DNA of 64,000 nucleotides, from NCBI GenBank assembly GCA_014898425.1, contig RCSZ01000024.1, positions 62,001 through 126,000 of the forward strand, given 5' to 3'. The notes below the pieces were generated by a model. The model searched no databases and had not been told where the DNA came from. It was given only the letters and a program-made list of their open reading frames with translations. Source of the stretch: Botryotinia globosa (lineage: Eukaryota > Ascomycota > Leotiomycetes > Helotiales > Sclerotiniaceae). Below, piece by piece: positions 11,147 to 22,987 of the stretch. Position numbers and translations under genes: made by a program. The stretch's first letter is position 1. Each line of letters starts with the position of its first letter.

Positions 11147-11542
11147 TCAAACTATCTGATGCAGGGTCTGAGGCGCTTGGTCCATCATATCTTCCGTGCT
11201 TTCGAACCGTTTGGCTGGGTTCAACGCTTCCAATGGATCTTCGTATTCCGGTTGGTTGTACTCTTCATCATTTCCTTCATATGAGACAGGCATATACTCA
11301 CCGTCTCTTTTCACAAATTTCTCAGAGCGGGATCCCGCACAAGCTCTGTCAATTGGGGGGGTTTCGTCCATCTTTTCTAGGGTACAAGTGCTCTTCTCAG
11401 AACGGGATCCTGCACAAGCTCTATCAATTAGGGGGTTTTCGTCCATCTTTTCTAGGGTGCAAGTGCTCTTCTTTAATGTGGTTGTCACTATCCAGTGTGG
11501 ATTAAGCCAGCGATGCGCAATTTCCCTTTCGCGCGACGCCAA
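11147..11542 (-). CDS. small hypothetical ORF (131 aa) with internal duplication
   Basis: The frame starts at 11542 (MASREREIAH). It contains two adjacent near-identical 25-residue units around STCTLEKMDE, ending RACAGSRSEK, which correspond to a 75-bp tandem duplication. The C-terminal part is acidic (GNDEEYNQPEYEDP). It lies just upstream of the 943-aa gene on the same strand. I do not recognise it. It could also be one exon of a larger gene with the fragment at 11546-11760, or a remnant. Low certainty that it is expressed. Confidence 0.35.
   Translation of the reverse strand: MASREREIAHRWLNPHWIVTTTLKKSTCTLEKMDENPLIDRACAGSRSEKSTCTLEKMDETPPIDRACAGSRSEKFVKRDGEYMPVSYEGNDEEYNQPEYEDPLEALNPAKRFESTEDMMDQAPQTLHQIV
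11321..11470. repeat. 75-bp tandem duplication
   Basis: Units 11321-11395 and 11396-11470 are both 75 bp, start CTCAGARCGGGATCC and end CAAGTGCTCTT, with a few transitions between them. The length keeps the minus-strand frame, which fits coding DNA or simply chance. Confidence 0.9.
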
Positions 11543-11545
11543 TTT

Positions 11546-11755
11546 TTAATTATAAATCACTGAAGCACGACATCTCCCGCTTTCATTCGGTTTTTTGGTT
11601 TTTTGGTTTTTCGTGGCGTTGTTATCCTTGTCAAAGCGCGCTTCTCCATTCAAGCAGTAACGCCTTTTCCGTAGTGCAGCTTCTTCCATGTCGATATCGC
11701 GAGTTTCTAATTGTCGGAGGCGCAATTCTAATAGATCCACTGTAGTGGCTAGAGT
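11546..11755 (-). pseudogene. possible exon or gene remnant
   Basis: The minus-strand frame reads FDWETLATTVDLLELRLRQL and then a charged stretch containing ALRKRRYCLNGEARFD, ending at a stop at 11546. Just upstream is a possible acceptor (TACCTAG). The heptad-like Leu pattern and the K/R/E composition look like real coding DNA. No neighbouring exon can be joined with confidence. Family not recognised. Confidence 0.3.
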
Positions 11756-11759
11756 CTCC

Positions 11760-12205
11760 CAGTCAAAAATTCTCTAGGTACAGAATCTTTTTTCAATTGA
11801 TAACACTGAATGACGTTCATAGATAATGTAGAAAGGTTAAGATTTGCCGGTCGGTGTCTGGTAACCCTGTCAGCAAGCCATGTCACATCAAGATGTTTCA
11901 GCCACCCTCCCTCATCACTTTGGACAGTCCATCAGCTCTAGGTCTGTGGTCTCGCTCAACTTTTCCACTTGCTTTCATATGCCTTATTTTCAGGTGCTTC
12001 ATCCACAGAAACTTTGCTGAAGATTCAATGTCGATAAATAACGCTCCAAATGAAAGCTGTTACAGCTTGTAGGGTAGCATTCCGGAAGGCTTTTCTTCAA
12101 CCCAACCTGATAGATCATCTCAGGAGAACCCAGTACTTCTATCTATTCTTTATCTGCAGGCATGTACATGATCTCTAAGCCAAATTTTTGCTCACATATG
12201 ATTAC
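11760..12205. other. intergenic; nothing recognised
   Basis: Moderate-GC DNA with no frame above about 70 codons and no obvious repeat. Nothing supportable. Confidence 0.35.
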
Positions 12206-12487
12206 TCATATTGGATGTGTAAAGATCTTTCTAGATATTTGCTCTTTGTAACTAAAAATTCGAGCAATAATTAACGAATTTCTTGATGTTATCGTCGTAT
12301 ATGCCTTCCCACTAACACAATCGTGATAATTTATCGAATGTGCTTCTATACCTTTACAGTCATATGTTTTGTATAGATTACTAACAAGTATAATTTGCTC
12401 GCTATGATTATTAATTACCTTTCTTGGAGGAATATACCCTGTGATAGTAGAATCTGTAGTTAACGAGGTAACTATTTTATTAATCAT
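12206..12487 (-). pseudogene. 93-aa frame, likely repeat-derived
   Basis: The frame starts MINKIVTSLTTDSTITGYIP and has ordinary amino-acid composition, but it sits at the edge of an AT-rich repeat. The flanking DNA (about 12440-12700) is related to 52545-52800 elsewhere in the window. It is probably the start of a retroelement-type ORF cut off by decay. Family not identified. Confidence 0.3.
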
Positions 12488-12720
12488 AATAAAATCTTAA
12501 ACTTTTAATTATATATTAAAAGAATCGTTTTTAATTAATAAAATCTCAATAAAATTCTTAAATTTTAAAAGTCATTAAATTTTAATCTAAAATAATTATT
12601 TTCAAAAAAGAAAAAGTAATTATATAATCAAATCCAATAATTCTCTTATTTATTTAATATATTCTATATTATACATAATAATATAACTTCTAATTAAAAA
12701 ACAAAAACAAAATAAAATAA
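12440..12720 (+). repeat. dispersed decayed repeat, copy 1
   Basis: Shares with 52545-52830 an ordered series of words: ACTATTTTATTAAT, then AACTATATATT or AATTATATATT, then TTTTTAAT, then ATCTCAATAAA. Differences are mainly transitions. Downstream (12720-12850) is a C/T-rich tract with CTCCTCCTCCTAACTCC. Confidence 0.5.
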
Positions 12721-12908
12721 AATAAACAAACCCCCTATTAGACTTTCAACTAATATCTTTTATCTATTCTTTAACTCCCCTATTCATTCCCCTCCTCCTC
12801 CTAACTCCTTTTAACTCCTATACTCACCCCCCTCCTTTTTTTTAACTCTTACACTCACTCCCCTCCATCCATCAAATACTCAGCGATCCCATAACTTTCT
12901 TCGCTGTA

Positions 12909-12931
12909 ACTTTGCTTAGAATTGGTAAAGT
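12909..12931. repeat. dispersed palindrome copy 2
   Basis: ACTTTGC-N9-GTAAAGT, one base away from a perfect palindrome, flanked by GTA and TAT like the other copies. Confidence 0.6.
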
Positions 12932-12949
12932 TATCTTTGACAAGAATAT

Positions 12950-13110
12950 TCTGAATGTGATTGAGTTCGTCGACGATACATTCGTCAAATTCATCTTCTC
13001 GAGACCATCAGCAGTAGCATGAGTCGTTCCTTTGACATGGCGGACCTTGAAGTCGAAGAGTCTGATCCACGCAAGAAATTGTGCAATCTCAGTGTGACGT
13101 CGGTTCCCAG
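12950..13110 (-). pseudogene. Ty3/Gypsy RNase H fragment
   Basis: On the minus strand a short stretch reads EIAQFLAWIRLFDFKVRHVK followed by GTTHATADGL. This matches the end of the RNase H domain of Ty3/Gypsy polyproteins, where a W-I-R-L-F-D-F-x-V-R-H-V-x-G motif precedes A-D-x-L-S. Upstream (to about 13340) only scraps such as TDHELYALIIWE remain, with stops and frameshifts. It is a dead retrotransposon fragment. Confidence 0.6.
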
Positions 13111-13652
13111 ATAATTAGTGCATATAATTCATGGTCTGTTAAAGAGTAGTCACAATGTGTTGTAGTAAGGTTGTAACTTGTTAGTCATTAAATTTTTGAT
13201 GTTGGTTAGAGGATATTAAAACCAATGATGACGCTCTTTCAAAAATGTCTAGGATCTACAGTAGGTTTGACCTAACAGAAGTGCACAGGCTTTACTGCCT
13301 GTAAATTTAGATCACCTAAGTATACACAATACGTTCTCCTTCAGCATTATGGCCTCACGGGTTGCAATGATGCAAATTCAAATCTGACTGAACATTATCT
13401 TTTAGGGAAACTCAATTTATATACCCATCTTCAGATCGCTCGATAGATGAAACTCGTCCATTTCTCAGATGTGCGTCATCTTCGCAGTGGCAACTTCAAT
13501 CAACTGCCTCATCAACTAGATTCTCTCGTCCGAAGACTGCGCTTGGACAATGCCCGCGATTTTGAGCGCGTTGCTTGTTGGGTTTTCATTGATATTTCGA
13601 ATCTAAATATTTGAGGTTCGCATTCACGGACCTCCATGTAAATAGGAGGGGG

Positions 13653-14418
13653 CTCTACGTAACCGAAAAAAGCGGCGGAAATTGAGTACCCTTTCAAGCC
13701 TTCAAAGGGGCATATTTAATATATTATAAATTTATTTTAAATCAAATATCAAAATTTGAGAAAATTAAATGAAAGTTTAAGCTTTCTTTATTGTGAAAAT
13801 CCATAATAAGTCCACTAAATCACTTATTAATATCTTACTAATTAAAAGATATATTGATAACTAATACATATATAATATGATTTTATATTATAAAATTATA
13901 TTATCATATAGTTATATAATAATATCTTTTATCAAATTGATTTTTAATGAAATGGAAACATATAGAATCCTATAGAATTTTATTGATAAAACGAACTAAT
14001 TTGATTGGAATGTTTTTTTTATGATACAATACAGTTCTATAAGATATGATTTAAATCTATTTTATTTATAAACATAGAATATATTAGAATTTCATTATAA
14101 ACTATATAAACCTAGAATATTTTTCAAAAAAAACCTAGAAAAAATAAGCAATTTCATCTCAACTCAGTTTAGCTTTTATAAATTGATTTCAATTCAACTC
14201 TTATTATATATATTCGATTCGTTTCTAAGCGTAAAACTAACTAGATCTTTCATTATTATTATAATAATAATTATTCTTATTATTATAATATTTAACCTCT
14301 AATATTTATCTTTACAATCAAGACTATTCAATTTAATATAGTATTGAAAAGAAATTCAAATTGTTGAAATCCTTTCAGATGGGATTCATTTTCCGCCGCT
14401 TTCTTTGATTACGTAGAG
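13653..14418. mobile_element. 766-bp inverted-repeat element
   Basis: The left end CTCTACGTAACC leads into AAAGCGGCGGAAA, and the right end is its reverse counterpart (TTTCCGCCGCTTTC leading into ATTACGTAGAG). The arms are about 40-45 bp with a few mismatches and indels. The 650-bp interior is AT-rich without an ORF. I could not find a convincing target duplication, so the superfamily is open. A non-autonomous DNA transposon is most likely. Confidence 0.6.
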
Positions 14419-14419
14419 A

Positions 14420-15335
14420 GGGTTTAGCATCAAATCCCATATGATTATATACATCAACTAACAAATGTAGTGGTAGGCTGTACGGCGCCGCACACAAAGG
14501 GCAATTAGATATATGCCAGCAGGCTTTACCAGTCGGTTTACTGGCCAATATCACGAACGATAAAGGCTAGACTCTTGGAGGTTCTGTGCCAATATCTTCA
14601 ACCTTCCGTCGCTATTGATTTTCGTCTGTTGAATGTATGGTTATTTGAAATTTTTGAACGATAGATTAATGATAGAAAAATTGTGCTTTGGAGATTTTGA
14701 AATTCGAATTCTAGCCACAATCAAAGACCCAAACCATGACAAATTGGAAACCGAAGTTATGATGGGTCATCCTTCGGTTAGTCCAACTCACCAAGCATAG
14801 CAGCGTCCGATACGATGGCGAAGACGGGTTAAAAACTACTGATAATTCTCATATTGGTGAAGAACTCACTATATTCATCATTTTCTCTAGTTTCGATAAA
14901 TCAATATGTTCAATTGTTAAATCCACCCAGAATCCATCAACTGACGCTTACACTATTGACTTATCCTACACTTGTCGAGCATCAGGTATTCGTCTTACTC
15001 GATGTGATGAGAGGCTGCTTGCTATTGCATACCTCCCCCCCCCAAAGTTGTTGATTAGTGTTAGGGTTGTCAACAGACACTCAAAATAGCAGTAGCAAGT
15101 CTATACTTGGTATGGGTGCCGACCAAAGACGTCTCTGGAGATGCAAGAAGCGTATCCAAACTCAGCATTTACCATAAGATATCTCCAGTCTAGAAATAAA
15201 CCCAGAACAAAATCTCTACCACAACCATAGGAATGGCAAACTTAGAAGCCTCAACTCCAGTCCAAAACTTTAAGCAGGAATGAAGGTACATGGAGTAAGA
15301 TATAAGATAAGATAGCTACTACTCACTTGATTTTA
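14420..15335. other. decayed intergenic DNA; nothing firm
   Basis: Moderate GC with gene-like words but no readable frame above about 66 codons. Sequence just left of 15339 has exon-like scraps on the minus strand that could be the rest of the small gene below, but no consistent splicing could be set. Confidence 0.3.
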
Positions 15336-15338
15336 TAG

Positions 15339-15562
15339 TTAACCAAGTCTCGGAAGTTGATTTGATAAACCTGATATCGCCATCTCCTCTTTAATCTGAT
15401 GTTCGGGGGTGTTCTGGCAATATTGGGTCGTTTCAATGAGGGTTCCTCTGCCGAGACTCATCATAGTGTCAATTTCCTGTGGAAAAGTCACTTGTGAATT
15501 CGAAATCCTCAGCCTATGATACTCACGCGTTTGAGGGTAGTAATTTCAGGGTCCATCTCCAT
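15339..15562 (-). CDS. possible small two-exon gene or 5' end of a decayed gene
   Basis: Exon 1 is 15562-15527 (MEMDPEITTLKR). A 50-nt intron (15477-15526) has donor GTGAGT and acceptor TTTTCCACAG. Exon 2 is 15476-15339, beginning EIDTMMSLGRGTLIETTQYC and ending TAA. The splice fuses two clean coding-like pieces into about 57 residues. Several fungal genes begin with such a short first exon, so this may be the N-terminus of a longer, broken gene. Not recognised. Confidence 0.35.
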
Positions 15563-15771
15563 ACCTGCTTATAGAAAGCTGCATACAGTCCCATGAAGCC
15601 CATCGCCGTATACTTTTTTTTCTTCCTTTCTCAAAGGGTTATGTCTATCTACATAGCCACTACAAAATTTCGAGCATCTTCCTTCATACTATTCGACCCC
15701 CACATAAACATTATCCAAATACACATCAGTCTTCCTACTCTAAATGTATTTTAGATATCAATTACATATCA

Positions 15772-15935
15772 AATATAAGAGATCAACCGAATAGTAATCT
15801 GCCTGAATGTCGGAGAGGACTCAGACTCTCTCACGCTAATGCTGCTATTGAGAGAGCTATACGTGGTGAGAGTATCAATGCAACTAGAAAAAAGGGGGTA
15901 GAAGCACAATGGTATAGTATTGCTGTGAAAGCTTG
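15772..15935 (+). pseudogene. possible isolated exon
   Basis: An open frame with coding-like content (LPECRRGLRLSHANAAIERA and then KKGVEAQWYSIAVKAW) ends at a good donor GGTAAGTG at 15935. The frame is also open upstream, with less convincing composition. No matching downstream exon is visible before the retroelement that starts at 16242. Likely a gene fragment; family unknown. Confidence 0.3.
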
Positions 15936-16241
15936 GTAAGTGCACTCCCTAATACATATCGAAGCGTACTAGCAACATGAGATGATTGTGAAACCTTTGC
16001 CACGTGACCTCGCATCAAGCCCCTATATGTTCATTCAGGTGAATATTGAACCATGTCGCACGATACTCAACGTTGCAGTCCTAGTCGCAGCTAAACAGAT
16101 GTTTGTGCCTCGTCTTCGCGTCTATTCATTATACATGTTTGAAAATTGAATTACAGTTGACATAGTTGATCAATTATAATCGTACTGTTGTACATGACGG
16201 AGACAGGTCTGAGAAGTTAACTTTTACATTATAGTAATAAC

Positions 16242-16381
16242 TATCACGGGCACGGGTTGGGTGCTAGGTAAGATATATGATATTCTATAAGGTTGTATAG
16301 AAGGAGGCGGGGAGGCGCTGATTATATGGGGGGTGGATGCTTAAGGCATTTATCTAATTATTATATATTGAATTTATAATA
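16242..16381. repeat. LTR of retrotransposon copy 1 (left)
   Basis: 140 bp. It carries the family landmark GGTTGTATAGAAGGAGGYGG and ends TTTATAATA, the decayed form of CCGTGACA. The ancestral ends would be TGTCACGG and CCGTGACA. Confidence 0.85.
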
Positions 16382-16700
16382 GTATTTCTCTTTAAAGGTT
16401 TGTTTATTCTAAGCAAGTTAAATTTATTATAGTATAGCTTATTATTATATTTAAATTAAATAAATAGTTAGATTTGTTGAATTCATAGTTTAAATGCTTC
16501 TTTCTGATTTGACTTTCTTTTTGTGAGTTGATCTATAAGCTTTTTTTATTTCTTTTGAGTGTTTTAATATTGGTGATAAAATTACTTTTATTTTAGAGTT
16601 GTTCAATATCTATTTCAATAAACTAAGTTTTTTTGGGTATATATAATAATATTTTATTAATAGTTTTTTGTTCTTTTTTAAGTTTATTATTGATTGTTAA

Positions 16701-16828
16701 TGTTAGGATATATATATAGTAGTAAGCTATTAGGTTCAATCCCTGATACTGTGCCTTTTAGTCAGATTGCGTGCGTGGCTTAGTAGTAAAGCTTACGACT
16801 TCTACTAGTTGTTTCCGTGCACGTGACA
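16701..16828 (+). repeat. solo LTR of the miniature (TRIM) family
   Basis: Starts TGTTAGGATATATATATAG, ends CCGTGCACGTGACA, 128 bp. Flanked by perfect 5-bp duplications GTTAA (16696-16700, 16829-16833). It is the least decayed member and contains GGTTCAATCCC (B-box-like) followed downstream by GTGGCTTAGTAGTAAAGC (A-box-like). Inserted inside the large LTR element. Confidence 0.9.
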
Positions 16829-19800
16829 GTTAAGTAGATGTATAATGCTTTTATTTGATTAGATAATGATAATCATTTTCTTTATAATTATCTATTATTT
16901 CTTCAAAGATTTATTTCTATATTAATTTACTTTTATTATTCTTCTTTTCAAGAATTTTATTTCTAATAATAGTTAACTCGGATTTATTGATTATAATTTA
17001 TTCAGGGAATTATAATCTATTAATTATAAATGTAAATAATAAATAATGAAAAACAGAAAATATTTGAATATTATCTAGTAATTGAATAAGATAGGAATAA
17101 AAATAGACTTTTATTATTTTATATAGTTTTATCTATTAATTATTTAATTTTTTTGTTTTTTAAAAGGTTTTTATATTCTTAATATTTACAAATATCTTTT
17201 GGTTTATATAATAGTATAATGAATTAGTATATTATTAGTTTGTATATTCTTTATATATTATAATTATTTATCTAATGAGAGCTTGTAATTGTAATAAAAT
17301 CCGTTTTATTTTATTTATTATTTTATTTCTTTTAAAAAACTTTTGTTTTTATATTATAATTATATTTGGCAGATAAGGTTTGTTAGATTTGATATTAATG
17401 TTTAAATAAAACCTATAATTAATATAGAATAGTGAGTAATCAATTGTTTTCGAAATTATATTATTCAATATAAATTTGATAAAAAATAATTATTGTATTT
17501 AATTATTCTAATAAAAATTTATAAAAGCTTATAAATATTATTTTAAAATCGAATTTATTTGTTTCATTTATTTATTTATTTATTTGTAAATAAAATATTA
17601 ATAAATATTAGAGAATAATTATTAATTATTTTATTAATTGAAATCAAAAATCAAAAACAAATTATATATTATAATCAAAGATAATATTATTTGGTAGATT
17701 GTATAAAATATAAATATAATTGATAAAGATATCTATTAGTTTTTTTATAGTGAGTATTCTAATCTTTATAAAATATTTCATTTTAATCAATTAATAAATC
17801 ATAATTAAATTATATTTGTATATAAAATTATAATAAATATAATTTAGAAATAATATAATATAATTTATTGATATATTAGATTAAATTCGAAAAGGGGTTA
17901 ATAATGGGTATAGAAAATCAAATGGGATTGATTTTAATGATTTTATATAAATATAGAGTTTATATATCTATATATATAAAACAATCTTTTAATGTATTTA
18001 CAATTATTAATAATTGTAGGAAATGAGATTTATTGTTTTGATTTGCTCTAAATATTTAATTAAACTAAAAGAATATATTCTATAAATGATTTGTATTTTC
18101 AGTTTATTATTTAATAGAATCTATAATCTCTCTCAATAATATATCCAATTACTTACTATATATCAATCTTATATAACAATTCGAAGTATTTTTCTAAATT
18201 CTATTAATTATTTATATATATATTAATCCTTGATTACTATAATAAATTAATAAATTATATCTGATCTTTTATATACAATATCAATTAATTTATTAATCAA
18301 TTTATTCTTTACAAATATTATAAGATTTATTAATATTAAATAAATATTAGTTTTCAATTTATTATAAAAATTAATATCAAATTTATTTATTAATAGAATT
18401 ATATACTTTCTATTCTTCAAGTATTTATTATCTTCAATCACAAAATTTAATCTATTCTTTCTCTTTTAGCTCAAAATATCTAAACAAATAGTTTTAAATC
18501 CTAATTAATAAACTATTCGAAAATTATAATTAAAAAAAACTCGAATTAATATATTCATTATTAATTCAAAGTTTTCATTATAATAAAATATTTCAGATTT
18601 TTATAATTAATAAAAATCTCAAACTCCTATTACAAACCTTGAAATTTCGATTATTATTTCTTTATAAACTTAATAATTGTAAAAAGCTTTTTATTATAAA
18701 TCTTATAATTATACTTTACTACAAAATGCTTAATTAAAAAATAAATTATTAATTTTAAAAGATTATCAAAATCATATTAAGAAAATATCCCTTTTAATAT
18801 CCAATTAAAAGTATTTATCTTTAACATTATTTATTTGTTATAATCAAAATATATAAAGATTAATATTATTATAAATATATTCTTGAATATAATAAAAGTA
18901 TTTTTATATAACATATCCCAACTTTAATCAAAATCTTTTCATAATAAATTATAAAAAGATTAATATATCTTCAAAAAATTCTTTATAAATTATTAATAGA
19001 AATTAATAAAATTCAAAAAATATTATAAATCTTTTATTGAGAGTAGTTATTCTTAAAATATAATAATAATGATTTTTTTGGGGTTTATTTGTATACCCTT
19101 AATTATAATTATTAATTTTAAATATCAAATAGAAATTATCTCGAATTTATATCTGTTTATATCAATCTATAATTTTATATTTACTAGTTTTTATACTACA
19201 ATTTAAATATATTCCTTATACTCCAACCTATTCATCAAATATACAAGGATATTATTCAAATATATTATATAATATTTATCCAGTTTATTAAATAGAATAT
19301 AATTAATATAATATTGAAAAAAAACTAGTATATTGCAAAAACTAAAAGATATAATAAATAATTCGAAAAAACTAAAGTGGATAATAAAAGTTATCTTTTA
19401 TTCATTATCTTCTATAATATAGAGTTTATTGAAAACTATAATAATATTTAGTTTTATATATATAATAATATTACAAAAGATATCTAGAATTTTACAAACA
19501 ATAAAAAGTAGATATCAATTTTTTATTATAATATTATTCAAATTCCAATAATTTTGATATATATATATATCATTATCAAACTTAATTACTAAAAGTAATA
19601 ATATAGTATTCCTCGATTTTGATTCCCGAATAAAACCCTTGCTCAGATTATTATTGATTTATTTATATATAACATTAAATTCTAATAATAATAATAAATG
19701 ATTCTTAAAATATAGTAATTTTTTTTCTAATATTAGCTTAATCTTATAATCCTATACTCAATATAATAGAAAAATGTTTATATAATACAAAAATAATATA

Positions 19801-21040
19801 GATAGCTTATCTTACAATCAAAAAGAAGACTTTTATCGAATTTCAATATCATTAAATTCTAGTTTTTTGATTAAAAACTTGGAAATATTTGTTTCCAAAA
19901 TTCTATATAAATAAACCAGTTTATAATAATTATAAAGAAAATTATATAAATATAATAATAATTAAACTAAAGTATCAAAAAAAATACCTTTATATTTCTA
20001 TTTATCAAAATAAACTTTTTATAATAAAGTAATTATATTAAAAAAATCTTTATTATTTGTAAAGTCTCTATTATTTATAATTTATATTCCTATCATTTAA
20101 TCGAACTTATTTCAAATAACTTATATTATATAAATATGATTTTGTTAATAAAAAGAAACGAAATTTGAAGTCTACAACTAGTGAATATTCTCTATATTTG
20201 ATTTTAATAGAGATAACTATATTTTAGATATTAATATTAAAAGTAATAATAAATAATCTTGTTTTGGATTGATTTATTATCTACATTAATTAATAATCTT
20301 TTTTACAAAAACTGCTTATATATTTAAAAGATTATTTATCATCTATACTTATATACAAAAGTCTTTTTTATAAATTTTTATAAAATAATAATTCAAGTTC
20401 AATATAAATATTATTTTAATTTTTAATTTATTTTTATTAGTAATAATAGATTTATACTTTTTGTTATCTCTGAATTTATTTTTTATATATAATAATCAAT
20501 AAATCTATAATATTTTTAAAACTTTTATTTGAAATTATTCCTAAACTATTAATAACCCTACAATCGATTGTAATGAATGAATTATTAATATTAGAATAGT
20601 ATATAATATTCCCTACAAATAATATTATATAGCATAATAAATCAATATAAAAAAAAGTTATATTCGATTAATCTATATACAAATTATAATATTAAAGCTA
20701 TAACAAACCAAAAATAACTAATATATTAAAAAACAATTTGATAACAAAAAACAATTAGATTTTGTAATATAGATTTATAACTATATCTATAATAAAATAT
20801 TCAATAACAATATCTACAATTTTGTTATTTGCTAAACAAAACTCTCTTCAATAAAATAAGATTTTAATATATATTTTATTTTTAAAAATAAAAGAATAAT
20901 TAATAAATCTTTTTTCAAAGCATTTATTATTAATCAAATTAATTATATCAAATAAAATCTTATACACTAGGAATATAATGATTTTAATAAATAAAGATTT
21001 ATTATTTATAATATTAAGCTATAAAAACTCCTTATTAATG

Positions 21041-21426
21041 ATAATTTGTTTTATTTATTCGATATCTCTTAATAACCTCTATAAACAATTCAATATAGAG
21101 ATTAATCTTTTTCTATATAATCATTATTTAAAAATATTATTATATTATAAAGCAAAATATTAAATATATTTTTTGAGAATATTAAGGAATCAGTTTCAAT
21201 AAAGCCCTAGAATATATTCAAATACTATTATTTATAATTTGTTTTATTTATTCGATATCTCTTAATAACCTCTATAAACAATTCAATATAGAGATTAATC
21301 TTTTTCTATATAATCATTATTTAAAAATATTATTATATTATAAAGCAAAATATTAAATATATTTTTTGAGAATATTAAGGAATCAGTTTCAATAAAGCCC
21401 TAGAATATATTCAAATACTATTATTT
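21041..21426 (+). repeat. perfect 193-bp tandem duplication in the retroelement
   Basis: 21041-21233 and 21234-21426 read the same base for base, although the surrounding element is saturated with old transitions. The homologous stretch of copy 2 (about 47215-47410) is single. The duplication is therefore younger than the RIP damage, or an assembly artefact. Confidence 0.9.
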
Positions 21427-21767
21427 AGAATAAATTATAACTTGAATATTATTATTATTATTATTATTATAATTTTATATTTCTAAAAATTATTTTGATT
21501 ATAAAATCTACTCTAATTATTAATATATTAATTATGACAAATAGAAAAACTATTTTTATATAAATTATAATTATTAAAACCTTTTCAAAAGTTTATAAAT
21601 CTAAAGCTTTCTCAAATTATTTACTATATATCTACTTATTTCTTAATATTACAATTCTATATTAAATAATTAGATTTCTTATAATAATAATAAAAGTCTA
21701 AACAATATTTCTTCTTTCATTATTAATCCTATATTTTAAAAGCATTAAGATCTATAGAATCTATTAA

Positions 21768-22320
21768 TGTCAGGATATATATATAATAATAAGCTATTAG
21801 GTTCAATCCCTGATATTATATCTTTTGATTAGATTGTATATATAGTATAATAATAAAACTTACAATTTCTATTTGATTCTATATGTATTAGTTTTATATA
21901 TATAATAGAATATCAGGGATTAAATTAAATGAATATTATTCTGGGATCTCTGATTAGAATTTGCTTGATTGAGAATAGATTTTCTTAATAAGAAGTAGAT
22001 CAAAGATGAAAATGTATTTATTTAATAATTAAATATTCTAAATTCATTAATAAATTGATTATTAATAATAAAAATATAGCTAATACAATTGATATATTAT
22101 ATATCATATAGTTAACTATATAAATAAATATTCTTTATAATTAATCTTTTCGAAACGAAAAAAATAAAAGAGAGAAACTTTATCAAAATATATATATAAT
22201 AATAAGCTATTAGATTCAATCCCTAATATTATACCTTTTAATCAGATTACATACGTGGCATAGTAATAAAGCTTACAACTTCTATTTGATTCCATGTGTA
22301 TTGGTTCCATACACGTGACA
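21768..22320 (+). mobile_element. complete TRIM element A (553 bp)
   Basis: Two 140-bp LTRs (21768-21907 and 22181-22320) bound a 273-bp non-coding interior. Perfect 5-bp duplications ATTAA flank it (21763-21767, 22321-22325). Directly after the left LTR is ATATCAGGGATTAAATT, and directly before the right LTR is a purine tract (AAAAAAATAAAAGAGAGAAA). The order LTR, primer site, short interior, polypurine tract, LTR is that of terminal-repeat retrotransposons in miniature, which depend on proteins from other elements. The LTRs are about 11 bp longer than in element B. Confidence 0.9.
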
Positions 22321-22987
22321 ATTAATACAATAAATAATATATTAATTATAATTATATATAATTATATAAAACTTAAATTCATTCTCGATTTCAAAAAATA
22401 TTTATTCTCATATAGGTTTTGATTTTAAACTTTGAATTTCTTTTTCCAATTATCAACATTTATAAAAACATAAAAATTAGAATTCTATATAAATAACCTC
22501 TAAAAATTATATAAAACTTTTGTTTTCATTACTACAACCATCTCTTATAATTACTTATAACATACTACATTAAAATACTCTAATTAAATATAAAAAGATA
22601 AAAAAGATATTTTATTAATTATTTTAAATTTATCGAATTAAATCGAAACTTTACAAACTATATTAACTAAAATATAAAGTCTATCAAGCTTATTAAAAAA
22701 GGAATTATTAATAATATAAATCAAAGTTTTATTAATAATTTTATTAATATTAATCAATTTCTCTTACCTCACACAACCATTAATAATAAAAACTAAATAT
22801 AAAAGCTTTTTTCTTTTTATATCAAAAATAATTAGATTAATTATTTAATAGATTTGTAAATCTTATTTTCAAATAATATATTCTTTTTATTAAGATATCA
22901 ACTTTATTTTTTTATTTCAAAAAGTATTGGGGTTCCTTAAAGTTTGTTATTAATTAGTTTTATTTTGAATAAAAATATCTAATAAAT

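Noticed and set aside
16701..16828. Permuted tRNA gene
   Set aside because: The segment is part of an LTR with perfect target duplications and lacks a convincing complete cloverleaf; reported as tRNA-like parts, not as a tRNA gene.
20978..21163. 61-aa ORF in retrotransposon copy 1 (and a 74-aa relative near 47077 in copy 2) as conserved coding sequence
   Set aside because: Both lie in AT-saturated sequence rich in Ile/Leu/Tyr/Asn codons; similarity reflects shared descent of the repeat, and no domain is visible.
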